A program made the position numbers and the translations under genes. From the NCBI GenBank assembly GCA_032622095.1, contig CP136067.1:97762707-97826706 (forward strand): a DNA stretch of 64,000 nucleotides. Direction: 5' to 3'. Positions 46,967 to 59,789 of the stretch are shown in pieces (position 1 is the first letter of the stretch; every line of letters begins with the position of its first letter). Below the pieces are notes generated by a model. It saw only the letters and a program-made list of their open reading frames with translations, was not told the origin of the DNA and ran no database searches. This DNA comes from Siphonodentalium dalli (Eukaryota; Mollusca; Scaphopoda; Gadilida; Siphonodentaliidae).

Positions 46967-48344
46967 ATTCATATTATAATCACATAGTGACATGAAGACA
47001 TTTACTACAGACTAATACATGAGACCAACGGTTTATTCTAAAACAGGTTCATCAATTTAATATTCGAAGTATGCTTAAAATAGAAATAGCTATATTTAGT
47101 ATCCAAGAAATCGTTCTATAAACATATGTTCATTGGACGTTCATATAAAATCGGAATGAATAATCTACATTTTGGGACACTAGGAATCGTTATACAAACA
47201 TATGCTTTATATTACCTGTTGCTTCCCCGGTGGAAGGACCATTCTGGTACCAAATATCAGAGTTCATTATAATGCAGGTTCAGCCATGCCATATCCATAT
47301 AGGTAGCAATGAACGACATGAAAACGTTCACTATAGGACAAAACATGATAATAACGGTTCATTCTAATTCAGGTTCATCAATTTAATTATTGAGATATGC
47401 ATACAATACAACTAAGTCAACATTCATTGGAATCCTAGCAATAAATCTACAAAGTTAGCCTCTATATTGCCAGCCTCGTTGCTTCCTCGGTGAAATGACT
47501 ATTTTGCTTCAGGATATTAGACATCAGCGTCTACTATAATTAAGGTTCAGAACTTTCATGTTCATATGCAGCTGTCGCTAGAATTCGAGAATTTCTTACC
47601 CTAATTCGTATTACAATTACATAATGACATGAAAACATGCACTGCAAACTAAATGCAAATTCTGCAATATATTTAGTGTTTGACATCTTGGTGCAATTCA
47701 AACGAAAAAGCTATATTATTTTGTTCAGATTTATGGAGGCACGGATTCAGTATGATTGTCCATTGCAACAAATCTGCTTGCTTCAGTGATCGTGAACAAA
47801 TGGTCATTCTTAACGAAACAGCCCGGGGTTTATTCCAATACAGGTTCAGAATTTAGTATTGGAAATCGTCGTACAATGAACATGAACCAGTTTTCTTTTT
47901 GGTCCCAGAATAATTATACACAAATCTGCTCTGCTCTGTCGTTACCTCTCACAACTGCGCTGTCAGTCGCGTTACCTCTCAGGTTGGAGGGACACTGCCT
48001 ATTGCTGATATCATATAACTGCGGCAAATGCACAACGGAGATATTGTCAACTTTAGGTACCTTCTAAATACGCACTTTGGCTGAATTAGTCATTGTGGTG
48101 CAGCTACGTGCATCAGTCTTCAAACTGTACACAAGTTTCCCCTTAATATCCACAATGTGCATCATATTACACATATAATCTCATCAAATACGGGATTCTT
48201 AAATAATCGTCTGTGTTTTTGCTATTGTCATAAGAATTGTTTTCCATGGTTTAATGTATACGTGAAATATCCACAGACAGGGAATTGGGCCAGAGTCTGT
48301 CGAGTTTAACTGCCAACATAATACCGATGTTCAAAATGGACTAG

Positions 48345-48560
48345 CAGCAAATATTTTGTCCCTCTTTAGACGAACTCGTGAACTCTTCTTTCAGTTCTTG
48401 GCAAACCGTTTCTAACCATACTGGGCAACACGATGAACCCTATAATATGAGAAGGGGCATGCAGTAAGGTCACCACAGGACACGAACATGTTTAATTAGG
48501 TAACCATTGTTGTTGCAAAAAGGCATCTTGTTAGCGACCCGTCATCATGTGTCGCATGAT
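48345..48560 (-). pseudogene. Fibrinogen gene 3'-end duplicate, copy 1 (remnant)
   Basis: Matches 48860-49000 in order (TTCAGTTCTxGGxAAACCGTTTCTAACC, CTGGGCAACA, TTTAATTAGG, GGTTGCAAAAAxGCAT, GTTAGCGACCCG). Nearly all fibrinogen coding sequence is lost. It records an older duplication of the fibrinogen exon and its flank. Confidence 0.55.
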
Positions 48561-48744
48561 ACCAAGTTGATTGGTGCGAGATCCTGGGTAACCTAGTGGA
48601 CGTTGTAAGATCCCGGATGCACGTAACCAATCGACAATGACCAAAACTACAATGCGTACATAGCCATGATGGGCAATTACACATTAAGCTATAATTTGCG
48701 AAATTGCATTTGGTCTAGGTTTCCACATAATACGAGAAAGCTGT

Positions 48745-49000
48745 GCGATTTATGGTCCTCCTGATCGACGGATCATCATTGTTGTGTGCATCATCGAGTT
48801 AAGTCCGAGGTCGTTGTGCCATTTCATTCCCGTGGTCTCTCCGTCTCGGGATGTCATGCTGAGATACTCTTTATTCAGTTCTCGGTAAACCGTTTCTAAC
48901 CACCCTGGGCAACATGAAGGACGCCATTGGACACACAAATATTTAATTAGGCAACTACTGTGGTTGCAAAAATGCATGCTGTTAGCGACCCGCTACGGAC
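48745..49000 (-). pseudogene. Fibrinogen gene 3'-end duplicate, copy 2 (partial exon)
   Basis: The minus frame ends EYLSMTSRDGETTGMKWHNDLG...MMHTTMMIRRSG and then stops, matching the last 45-50 residues of the fibrinogen domain at 49248-49925. Upstream it diverges into non-homologous sequence after a short WLETVYREL stretch, so the first three quarters of the domain are missing. The downstream flank is also duplicated (compare 48625-48735 with 49100-49215). Confidence 0.75.
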
Positions 49001-49247
49001 TTACATATGTTCCATATAATATGACACATGATACCAAGTGGATTGTTGTGAGATACTGGGTAACGAAGCGGACGTTTGTAAGATTCTGCGATAAACCAAT
49101 GCACGTATAGCCAACCGACAATGACCAAGACTATAATACGTACATAGCCATGATGGACAATTTCAAATTAAGCTACAATTAGAATAGTCAGTAATTTCCT
49201 GTTCCATTTGGTCTCGAACTCCCCATACACTGAGAAAATTGTGAGGA

Positions 49248-49925
49248 TTATGGTCCTGATCGACGGATCATCATTGCTGTGTGCATCATCGAATTGTACC
49301 CGAGGTCGTGGCGCCATCTCATTCCTGTGTTCTCGCCGTCTCGGGGTGTCATGCTGAGGTACTCTCCATTGAGATTGCTGTAGTAGCAGCATCCATACCA
49401 CCACGCCCCGTGTCGAGTGACGGAACATGGGTCACCGGAGCATCCTGGTTGAGTGTGGTCATTGTCGAAGGTGCTAAATGCCTTTCCATCGAAGGAGGTC
49501 AACGAATCGCCCGCTTCGCCGGTATACCCCGAGACATGGATAGCGTAGTTGTTTGTGGAGTTGTCGAGTCTGAAGCTGGAGAATCTGGAATACCTCTCAT
49601 CTCCGTCGCTCGTCGTCAGCTTCACGTCGAGTTCAGTCGTCCCAGTCGAAGTGAGTTCATAAATATGGGTCAGTCCAATCCAGTAGTTACCACATTGGGT
49701 AATGTCTCCAAATCCAGTTTGATACTCGTTCCAATCTCTGTAGAAGTCTGTACTTCCGTCCTTTCGTTGTTGGATGACGGTCCATCCTCCCCCGTCCGTA
49801 CTCATGTCGCAGATGACATCGACATCAACAGCGCCACCTGGTGTGATTCTGTACCCTTCGTCATTCACAAATCCAGCTTCTCTCAGCTCTTTGCAATCTT
49901 CAATGAAACAGACATTGGTGTGAGG
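49248..49925 (-). CDS. Fibrinogen-related protein, C-terminal (FReD) exon
   Basis: Minus-strand exon of 225 codons and a TAA stop, encoding a complete fibrinogen C-terminal domain. These are secreted lectin-like modules of ficolin/tachylectin type, used in molluscs for pathogen or glycan binding. Landmarks in order: EDCKELREAGF, GYRITPGG, VICDMSTDGGGWTVIQQR, NYWIGLTHIYELT, YAIHVSGYTGEAGDSL, FSTFDND (calcium-site region), GAWWYGCCYYSNLNGEY, MMIRRS. Length fits the family. Going upstream, the frame continues to an AG at 49926-49927 followed by CCTCAC, giving an in-phase exon starting PHTNVCFIEDC. An alternative acceptor at about 49898 would need phase 1. Pyrimidine tracts are weak. The 3' end (polyA signal) was not found. 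The first exon is probably the PAN exon at 59790-60095. Confidence 0.9.
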   Translation of the reverse strand, partial: PHTNVCFIEDCKELREAGFVNDEGYRITPGGAVDVDVICDMSTDGGGWTVIQQRKDGSTDFYRDWNEYQTGFGDITQCGNYWIGLTHIYELTSTGTTELDVKLTTSDGDERYSRFSSFRLDNSTNNYAIHVSGYTGEAGDSLTSFDGKAFSTFDNDHTQPGCSGDPCSVTRHGAWWYGCCYYSNLNGEYLSMTPRDGENTGMRWRHDLGYNSMMHTAMMIRRSGP

Positions 49926-52920
49926 CTTTCATTACCGGTGCATGTTAGGCAAGTTTATTATTAAACTAGATATATATATAACATTATAATAAATACTAAT
50001 TAATAATATTTATAAATTATAGCTGAATTTGGATATTAAATTCTTTTGATTATAAAGTGCCCCAGTTGCCAAGATTGTGATAGAGATATTTCCTTCTATC
50101 CTTAATTAATACGATCTGTCTTGAAATTTACAAACATGAAACTAACATCTTATATAATTTTAATCACATAAATCCGTTTAACCAATTGCAACTAATAAAG
50201 TAATGAGCTGTGTTAGTTGTCATCGCTGTATATTTTCGCCGAGATAAAAAAAAAGTTGCTTATTATCGTGAGGTGATAACTGCTGAATATATATTGTAGT
50301 CAAACCTTTTATGATGTTAAGCCATGTTGCTGTTAGTAGACGGGAGGCAGGTTATGACACATTACGTAACTGACATGCCATTGAGGTTATGTAATCAGCA
50401 CAAATTTGCATAACCAGTGAACAGATTAAGAGTTGTGACGATTAGTGTTTTAAATCCAATATTGTTTGAAATGGCTGGTTAAATGTTAGAGCTTACCTTG
50501 TCCCCTTTATAATTCAATCATCGAACCCGCTACAAACTAAATTTGGGTTTCCAAGGTCCGAAATTTCAGAAGGACGAAGAAACCCGCGATACTTTCTTCG
50601 CCTAACTTCGTCGATATATTCAGCCTTTTGAATTAGCTTTCCATCTCAATTTGGGGCAAAAAAAGTTTGGCCAAATAAAATTTGTATTGGCCAATTTCGA
50701 TAACATGGCCATTGGCCAATTTGGACACCTACAGCGTGAACACTTGATGTTGATAATGTCTTATTCCCACTAATCCCAGCTACACGGATAAGAAACATAT
50801 GGTGAAACCTTATACGCTTCCGCCGCGAATAGTGCAGTGAATAAAAGAAGAGAATTCACCGGATTAAAAGGTCAAGGTAAATATTGTAAGCCAATGAATA
50901 CTCCCTACGGTAAAACTCCCACACGTAAGAGAATACATTGGCACAGGGTGTTCGCAAAATTTCAGGAAGTTCCAGACAGGAAAGGATTAACCCATACCTG
51001 TATACTGTTTTCCATGGCATCATTGGCCATTAAACTGGTCAAATTACCCCAAGAAGCAGCAACACTGCCCCCCCCCACATTTGGCAGTTATCTACATCTT
51101 GTTAGGGTGTAAGTTAATTGCCCCCATGATGGCCCATCATGAGGGCAGTCTTCCCCTAATGGGGAAAGAGTAATAGCAACCGCATGATGGGGGGGGGCAT
51201 ATTTGCGCCCTAAACGGGAAGATCTGCCACCCTGTTATTTAGTGAGCAGAATTGTTAAATATCCTACGTACCGCAACTTTAATTTCGAACACCTGCTTGC
51301 ATTAATATATTTTATTTGTCGGCTAATCTATACACTTGAAGCTTTCTCTTTCCAACGATATATACTACACAACATGGACACAATTACATTGATGTTTTGT
51401 AACAATATATGGACCTTTAAGATATATAAGAACAGTCAGTTTGTTATTACAAACGATAACTCGCATTCACCAGCCAAAGTTACTCGCATACCCGAGCTGC
51501 AACTCACCTTTATATCTTGTTGTTGAAACCTGCAAATTAAATAAAATTGATGTAAAACACTCCGCTGAATTACATAACAAATATACTTGCTCAGATCAGG
51601 TATTTTAATTGACTTTATATCACAATTTCCAGCAGATAACGTCATTATATCAGATAAATAAAATATGGTGACACTCGTTAGCAAAATTGTTCTCGTGTGT
51701 TTATCGGCGATTTGTTCGTGACGAATGGTGGAATGTTTGTTATTATAGTTCAGATGACGCGTTTTACGATATGGCACATCCATTGTTAAATTTTCGACAA
51801 AGTGTAATGATACGTTCTTCAAACGGGTGTGGCGGCGGAGTCGTAACATACAATTGAAGTATTGAAATAAACACAGTTTATAGGGTAGGGACCAGTTAGT
51901 GACAGTGACATACCGGTTGGATTCGTCATCTCCGGTTTAAAACCTCTGAGTTTAAACTTCGTTTTAAGTCTATATTGACGGGTTCACGATCACGCAATCG
52001 AACTATAACCAGTTACTTGGCGGACTGCAAGCCGGTCGGTAGAATGGCCTGTGCCACGCCCTGAATTTATCGCGAACAAGTGCACGCTTACAACAACTCT
52101 CCTGTGAGAATGAATCAGTTGTAACATGATTACTCCAAGTCGTCACTCTCGCCTTATAGACACGCCGGCAATCGAGATTAGTTAGCACTCCGTTCATTAA
52201 ACTTATGGTATCTATATAACAATACTAGACCGCGTGCGGTCCGGACAATACCGATTCGTAGTCTTACGTCTAGTAGGTCCCCTAAACCAGGTTTAGCTGG
52301 ACCGTTGAATTATATGATTTAGTTGCCTGCTTAAGATTATACGACGCAAAACATGATCACAATTGACAAAACAAAACTTATCACCATACACTTTGCAGGA
52401 GTGAGCGTTTTTCTCGAAGTGTGCTGTCGATTGGACGCGCTGCTTCGCATTAGGCAAGACACGATATAATAACAAACATTTGTCACGAGTTCATATATAT
52501 AGAGGATCTATTATCTTGGGATATAATATTATATTTTACGTAGACGCGTTGTGAATCAAACTTATCAAACGATAAATGTATATCACATGAAAAAAACTAG
52601 AGCTTTATGCCTTTTTAACAATCAAAATCTTTAAAAGAAGCTGAAAATGCATGTAAAATTCATATATGCACGGCGTTGGCCAACGCTTCACAACCGTATA
52701 CGACAGTATTGCGCTCTGCCTTGTAACAAAACATATAGCCCACCCCACCCCCAATTTGCCTCTGTTTTTGTGCATATTTTCGAACTTTAATGAACAAAGC
52801 AATCATCTTGCAATGTTTGGAATTGGCGTCAAGCGCGACTTTTCTAAATAGTATTAGTCCGCGCGGTAATTTACTTGGCGCGATGCCAAGTATCCCGGGA
52901 CGCACGTCGCGATTGCCCAC
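49926..52920 (-). other. Proposed intron, distal part, unassigned
   Basis: Between the fibrinogen exon and the family A element in the proposed intron. Contents: a CATTGGCACAGGG fragment of the double-hairpin MITE (about 50931-50952), a CATGATGGCCCATCATG palindrome near 51128, poly-C/poly-G runs near 51067 and 51190, and a 137-aa minus frame at 51436-51849 with a hydrophobic TRTILLTSVTIFYLSDIMTL segment. That frame is unrecognised and may be a decayed receptor fragment or chance. Confidence 0.35.
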
Positions 52921-53123
52921 TAGTGAGAAATAAGAAAATATCTAAAGGATTTTGTAATGATATTATAGGGGTTTCATGTGATATATAATGACAGCCATGC
53001 GTGAGGAATCTAATCGTGTGGTTTCTAGGCGGCACATTTGTGTCGTTCTGGTCAGGGTTGGGGAGGAGAGGGGCACCAAAATTAATTAAAAAATATTTGT
53101 GTTGTCCATTTTGATCACATTTA

Positions 53124-53124
<1 letters not shown>

Positions 53125-53189
<65 letters not shown>

Positions 53190-53262
53190 AGAGGGTGTGT
53201 GTGTGTGTGTGTGTGTGTGGGTGTGTGAGGGTGGGGGTGTGTGTGTGTGTGTGTGTGTGAAT
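53125..53262 (+). repeat. (TA)n/(GT)n microsatellite
   Basis: A TA run (about 53127-53158), then interrupted GT runs to 53258, directly before the ACAG/CTGT end of the family A element. Confidence 0.95.
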
Positions 53263-53832
53263 GTCTGCCTGTCTGTCTGTGTTCTGTATACATTCACGAG
53301 GACCATTTGGATGGTACCAACGGGGTCTAACAGGGGGGGACTTTTTTACGAGGAAGATGGTGGGATTAAACTTATACATACTCATCTCCATGATATGAGA
53401 AATCTAATGGTGTGCGTTAAGGACGTCATAAATGGCACCATTCGTGTCGGGTGCACGGAAGGGGAGAGTGTCACCAAAATTGCTAAAAAAAAATATTTTA
53501 GAGCCGGTTTCCAACAAATTGATACACATTCTTCTCCATGATACAATTAATCTAATCTTTTGGACTAAAGAAGCCAAATTGGTGCCGTTCGGTTGAGATC
53601 TAGGGTGGGGTGGGGCACCACGAGGCACCTCATTTGATAATAATTTCTTTAGTCGCCGATTACCAACTTATACATAATCATCTCCATGATATCATGGGTC
53701 TAATGGTGTGTCTTAGTATTGTCAAAAATGGCGTCATTCGAGTCAGGGATGCACTGATACACATTCTTCTCCACGATACGAGGAATCTAATCTTTTGATT
53801 TAAAGAACCAAATTGGTGTCGTGAGGGTGGGG

Positions 53833-53863
<31 letters not shown>

Positions 53864-54420
53864 TCTGCCTGTCTGTCTGTGTTCTGTATACATTCACGAG
53901 GACCATTTGGATGGTACCAACGGGGTCTAACAGGGGGGGACTTTTTTACGAGGAAGATGGTGGGATTAAACTTATACATACTCATCTCCATGATATGAGA
54001 AATCTAATGGTGTGCGTTAAGGACGTCATAAATGGCACCATTCGTGTCGGGTGCACGGAAGGGGAGAGTGTCACCAAAATTGCTAAAAAAAAATATTTTA
54101 GAGCCGGTTTCCAACAAATTGATACACATTCTTCTCCATGATACAATCAATCTAATCTTTTGGACTAAAGAAGCCAAATTGGTGCCGTTCGGTTGAGATC
54201 TAGGGTGGGGTGGGGCACCACGAGGCACCTCATTTGATAATAATTTCTTTAGTCGCCGATTACCAACTTATACATAATCATCTCCATGATATCATGGGTC
54301 TAATGGTGTGTCTTAGTATTGTCAAAAATGGCGTCATTCGAGTCAGGGATGCACTGATACACATTCTTCTTCACGATACGAGGAATCTAATCTTTTGATT
54401 TAAAGAACCAAATTGGTGTC
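53225..54420 (+). repeat. Recent 600-bp tandem duplication
   Basis: Two copies offset by exactly 600 bp differ at only two positions outside the GT run (53548/54148 and 53771/54371). Confidence 0.95.
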
Positions 54421-56215
54421 GTGAAATGGGGGGGGGGTGACAAAACTTGATAAGAATTTGTAGTCGCCGATTACCACCATACTTATACATAATCATATCC
54501 ATTATATCAGAAGTCTTATTGTGTGGTTTAAAGATGTCAAAAGTGGGGCCGTTCGAGTCAGGGTTGCACGGCGGGAGAGAGGGCACCAAAATTGATAATA
54601 AAAATATTTTTAGCGCTGATTTCCACCTAATTGATAGATACATAGTATTCTTCGTGACACACGAGGAGTATAATCGTGTGGTTTAAACACGACAAATGTG
54701 TGGCTCTTGGGTGACATATAGGGGCTCTAAATTTGATACGAATTTGTCTAGTCGCCGATTTCTACAAATTTCTACATATAGACATCTTCATAATGAGTCT
54801 TTATAATAAATGTGTGGTTTAAATATGTCAAAAGTGGCGCCGCTTGAGTCGTGGATAGGGTGGGGATGGTCACAGAAACTGATAAAATACGTTTAACGAC
54901 AATTTCCACCAATTCATACACGTTCTTCTCCAATGATACGAGGAATCAAATCAAATTTATTTGAGTCTGTCTGTCTGGGTCTTATATAAGCTCACGGGGA
55001 CCATCTAGAATGGCACCAAAGGTGTCTATATAACAGAGGTAACTTTTTACGAAGCAGATAATGGTGCGGGCTAATTTTTGTCTAATGTGACGCTGTTGGT
55101 GCTAGGGACAGAACAGAGAGATGGCAGAAACATGATGAAATATTTTGGTCGCCGATTTCCAACAAATCATTATCTCCATGATATGGCGCCGTTCGAGTCA
55201 GGGGTGCACGGAGGGGGTGAGGGGCACACAATTTGATAAAAACAATGTTTTAGCGCCGATTTCCCCCTAATTGATACAAGTTCTTCTCCGTAATACAAGG
55301 AATCTAATCATGCGATTTAAAGACGCCAACTCGGTGCCGTTTTGGGTGAGAGATTAGGGGGGGGCTAAATTTGATAATTTGTTTAGTTGCCGATTACCAC
55401 AAAACCTATACATAATCATATCCATGATATCAAGAGTCTAATTAACGTTGCTTAATCATGTCAAACGTGGCGCCGTTCGACCCATGAATGGGGGAGGGGC
55501 ACCAAAGCTGATGCAAATATGTTTAGCACTAGTTTTCACCAAATGCATATACAATCTTCTCCAATGATACGCGGAATCAAATGTGGGTTAAAGACGTCAC
55601 ATTTGGTGCTGTTTGGGTCAGGGGTTGGCACTCAAATGTTTTAGTCGCCTATTTCCACCAAAGTTATATAGAGTCATCTCCATTATTAGTTCTAAGGAGT
55701 TTTTGGCATTCAAATTTCACAACCTCGATAAATGGTGGTCGGATTAAGTCACCTGATCAATCATATCTTCTCAATTGTCATATTTAATTGGGGACGGGGA
55801 TCAGGGCATTCATATAGTGAGCTAGCGAAAACCGGTAAATAGAAGACATCATTAATAGTATATATATCAGTATATTTAGGTGATACATATATTTTATAAC
55901 GAAATCAACATCCAGTCATATGATACATAGATTCTTGCAAAATAAGGGACCTTGAACCGTCAGAGGATGGCATGCTAGAATGGCCTATGTATTATACCAC
56001 AATTGATTCTGTCCCATTCAAGATATTTTCCACACAAAATATATAATTTGTCAAGAGAGGTGGACTGTACAAATAGTGGGTACAGTGTGCAGTTAAATGT
56101 ATTTTTTCTGAGATGAAATTTAAGAGAATACCTGTTCAACAACCAAATGCACAGTGCTGTTGGTTTCACATCACTTTAACCTGGTCAACGCCGGGGAACC
56201 CTGCTATTATAGAAT
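53225..56215 (-). mobile_element. Family A element 3, minus orientation, in the proposed FReD intron
   Basis: Right to left: start with GGGTTCC-type sequence and AACCTGGTCAACGCC complement at about 56163-56210, a unique segment (55690-56160) matching 28990-29400, cores (55140-55680), an internal end module with CTGTCTGTCTG (54963-55135), then cores to 53340 and the terminal module with (CTGT)n at about 53263-53281. Its outer 600 bp is tandemly duplicated (53225-53820 and 53821-54420). The internal end module is at the same relative place as in element 1, so that layout is ancestral to both. A further core-like stretch lies outside at 52950-53100. Confidence 0.78.
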
Positions 56216-56217
56216 AA

Positions 56218-56900
56218 TCGGATGATATTTGGAATATGATCATGTTTTAAATACGCTAAAATTGTGCCGTTCGCGTCAGAAATCCGAGAGGAGAGTAGCA
56301 CCGAAATTAATATAAAATATTTTTGTCGTTGATATTCACCAAACTTATATATTATTATCTCCATGATACAAAAACTCGAACGATGTGGCTAAGGGAAACC
56401 AATATGGATTCGAGATAGTGATGGCACAAAAAGTGAAAAATAATGTTGCTAATTTTCGCCAAGATATATAATCATAATAATCAATGATACGAGAAATATA
56501 ATGGTGTGGTTGAAGATATTAAAGTGTTTCGTAAGTGCCATGGATACAAACAATGTCGTCGATTTTTTCTAAACTTAATATATATAGAAATTTTATAGAG
56601 GAAAATACTGGTGTTATTTAACGTTTCGAGGGTTCTGCGGTTAGAGTCAGGATTTAGATCAGTGCATGGAGGGTATCATAATGGATAAAACATTTTGCCC
56701 CTGATAATCACTGATTATCGCCTCTCCATGTCCTATGGTCTATTGTGATTCATAGTCGCAGATCGTTGAAATTGGGAGCTGGGGACATAAGATTTGATAA
56801 AACCGTGTCATTTACGAAATTCCTCTATGTCAGGCATCCGTTTGCATGGTAAGATGATCAAACAGTGTGGTATGAATATCTCTCAAAGCGGCGCATCTGA
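56218..56900 (-). repeat. Degenerate family A cores
   Basis: Recognisable but eroded blocks: TTTAAATACGCTAAAATTGTGCCGTTCGCGTCAG, GTCGTTGATATTCACCAAACTTATA, TCTCCATGATACAAAAACTCGAACG-like, each read in parts. An older insertion beside element 3. Confidence 0.55.
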
Positions 56901-59145
56901 GTTAGGTAAGGCCTTTAATTCTGGATCCAATATACGCATAATAAAAAACACATAACTTAATATAAACACGTTTTTGCTGTCGTATATCGTGACGGATTAA
57001 ATTATTCGTGGTTGACTGTCTTTCGGTTACCTATTTAGAAATTGAGCAGGTAAATATTATAATGAGGCGGTCAGAACTTGGTAGATCCGTGTACTGGTGG
57101 ATGTTGTGTGTGTGTGTGGTTGTCTGTTGGTGTGTTCCGGTGCTAATGTGCTGAATAAAGCAGACTCGAACTAAGTAGTCAATACGCACATAAAAACTCA
57201 TTTCATCAGCCTGTTCTAGGTGTTTCATCGAGAAACGTAAACCGACCCGCCATTGAGTGTGTTACAAGTAACCATCTCGCTTAATGTGAACACACCTTTG
57301 ATAGTCAGTCCACACACACACCACGGAACTAGGCCTCACGACAAACAGTATAGCAGAAAGAAAAATCAAGACTCACCATATATAGTGTTAGCAACATGTT
57401 AGGATATGTTCAAGAATGCCAGTTATATATACCAGTTGAAAGATCAGTGACGTATACGTATAATTATGAAGCTGATTCGTGTTAAAAGTCGAAACTTTAA
57501 ACATTCACGGAATTTTCTACCGTTTTGAAATCAAGGCGGATACATTTTCGACCACACTTCAGCAGTACAAATAATATGTGAATATTGTCCAAATATTGAA
57601 GATGTTCTAGCTCCACTGGCAGCACAGTAAACAAATTATGAAACGTTTTCGAAGACACTGTTAGGTTATTATTCTCAAACATATTAAACATATTGTGTTA
57701 CATAAAATTAACTTGAAAGTATTTCATAAGATTGGTTTTCAATAACAAAACTGTCATACTGCTCGAAAACAGCAACATTTCAGGCCTCAGCTCATGGAAG
57801 CCGCCACCGATTTCGAACAAATATTCTAGATTATGATTGTAAGTTGTGTCCTGTATTCATTCCACACCGGATCTTGTTTCGGATAATTTAAGTGTAATGA
57901 AAAACCGGTAATGTGTGTGCATCACCAAAAACGCCGTGTCATCGCTTTTTGGAAACAACTAACGTTAACTCGAAGTAGTTCGGGATTGTGTTCGTCTTAT
58001 GTTCTACAGGAATGTCTTCAATGGATGGTATTCCATTGAGTACACGTGTCTCACACCAATATAATTATGTGGAATAAAGTAAGATCTCGACCTCATAGGT
58101 ATAATATAAATATTAGCCACAAGGAAACAATATCTCATATTTTCTCTAATTACCACATAGTACGCTTTCATCGTACTATGGGGTAATTCCTGGTTATATG
58201 ACGTTACGACATTACGTCCTGGTAAATAGACAAAATCGATTGTCTAAAAACAATTTAAACCTCGATCTAACCTCGAAAAGCACCTCTCTAAGAACACATT
58301 CGCAGACGAAAAACAAAACCCAATATATTTTACTTATGATTATTAAGTACTTCGTGAACAAAATAAAATTTAATCCAGATTAGCTGATTATTAAATCACT
58401 TTTCCTGGATATCTAAACAATATATTACACCGACAGATATATGGCACTTTAGCGCAATCAATTGCAAATATTCCAGTGTGAATGCGAACACATTATGCTA
58501 TCATCACTTCTAAACTAAGAAAAGACATTTGAATAATCAAGATGAGATCCATTATCCACTAGGCACCAGAAGAGTCTTACGAGACAGTCGTTTTTCTGAT
58601 GAACATTTGTATCTTTTCAATACAAAATGTACTAAACGAATATATTTCGAACTTAAAATAAAACCATCAGCACCAAATAATTAGTAGAATTATAGATATA
58701 AGGGTGAGCGAGAGAGAAAAAGTTTGAGAGCTATACTGACCACCTCCCTACTCCACCTCATATATATGTACTAGTAGACGGTGTGTCTTGTTATACCATG
58801 CATACCATATTACATGTGTAAAGTGTAAATAATAATTGAATAAAACATATATATATAATGCAATACTATGATATAACTCTGAAGGTTAATGAGATATCAT
58901 TAAATTGTTTCGAGTTACGATTGCTTCCTTTGATATAATATGGAGAGTGCGGAGTCATGCGATACATGCAAAGTATAGCTAACGGCATTTTTGTAACTGG
59001 GCGATTATGTCAGTGTTGCTTACCGGGTGTAGGTTAATCCCAGGACGAGTTGTGTTATTTTCCTGTAAGACTAATTATCTATATGAGGGCTTTCCTCCGC
59101 ATATAAAATCCACAACGTCGTGATATGACCTGTCAACGGAGACAT
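56901..59145. other. Unassigned stretch (proposed intron, proximal part)
   Basis: Includes a hairpin at 58149-58187 (ATTACCACATAGTACG pairing with one mismatch). No gene recognised. Confidence 0.4.
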
Positions 59146-59148
59146 TGA

Positions 59149-59757
59149 TTAAAGGTCAGGGGACCTTAACTGGTATCAAACCGAAAATAAAATTACTGTC
59201 CATCTAAAAATTACAATTAATTGCACACCAGTTGACCATCTCTCAAAGATGCAGAAAATAATTTGTGGATGGCAATTGTATGACCAAAAAACCAGAAAGT
59301 TACCATGAAAATTTTACTGCAAAATATCTTGTTTCCTGATTCACTGTACATGTGCTGGGACTAAATTTTCAAATAATTATCAAATTTGATATTCTTCTAT
59401 TAAAATTATTATTCATTCAGCAAATAAAAGTGATAAGGTAAGTGAATCCAAAACAATATTTTTGCCTCTAAAAATATACATATTTTGCAGCAAATAATTG
59501 CAAGTTGCCTATTCTCATGGTAAACATGTGGTTCTGGTCATGTCAAGTGAGGTCCCCTGACCCTTAAAGGGGTACTGTACGCCAAATTTGATATTCTACT
59601 AAAATGATTACCCATTCAGCAAATAAAAGTGATAAGGTAAGTGAATCCAAAATAATATTTGTTTTACATATTTTGCAGCAGATAATTGCAAGTTGCCGAT
59701 AGTCAAGGTAAACATGTGGTTCTGATCATGTCAAGTGAGGTCCCCTGATCCTTAATT
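59149..59757. mobile_element. MITE with GGTCAGGGGACC ends, 3' part duplicated
   Basis: Left end TTAAAGGTCAGGGGACCTTA near 59149 is inverted at AGGTCCCCTGACCCTTAA near 59552-59569, suggesting a TTAA target. The last 190 bp (CATTCAGCAAATAAAAGTGA, AAGGTAAGTGAATCCAAAA, ATATTTTGCAGCA, AATTGCAAGTTGCC, GTAAACATGTGGTTCTG) are repeated at 59605-59757. It lies just downstream of the PAN exon's donor. Confidence 0.6.
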
Positions 59758-59789
59758 CAATAAATGAATAATTAACTTTGAGTACACAC

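Larger units (their letters stand above)
45230..48060 (+). repeat. Old, strongly diverged repeat array, interrupted
   Basis: A recurring order GTTxCxTCGGTGxAAGGACxATTTTGC, then GATATxxxACATCAG, TTATAATTAA, GTTCAGCCATTTCATGTTCATAT and GACATGAAAACxTTCACTA recurs near 45260, 45420, 46160, 46310, 47220, 47480 and 47940. Family B copy 2 and the double-hairpin MITE are inserted in it. No coding signal. Confidence 0.5.

Noticed and set aside
49281-49964. Plus-strand open frame of 227 codons
   Set aside because: Exactly antisense to the fibrinogen exon; its length follows from that exon's codon usage and it has no family features.
53121-53391. His-Thr-rich frames in the GT tract
   Set aside because: Translated (GT)n and (TA)n microsatellite.
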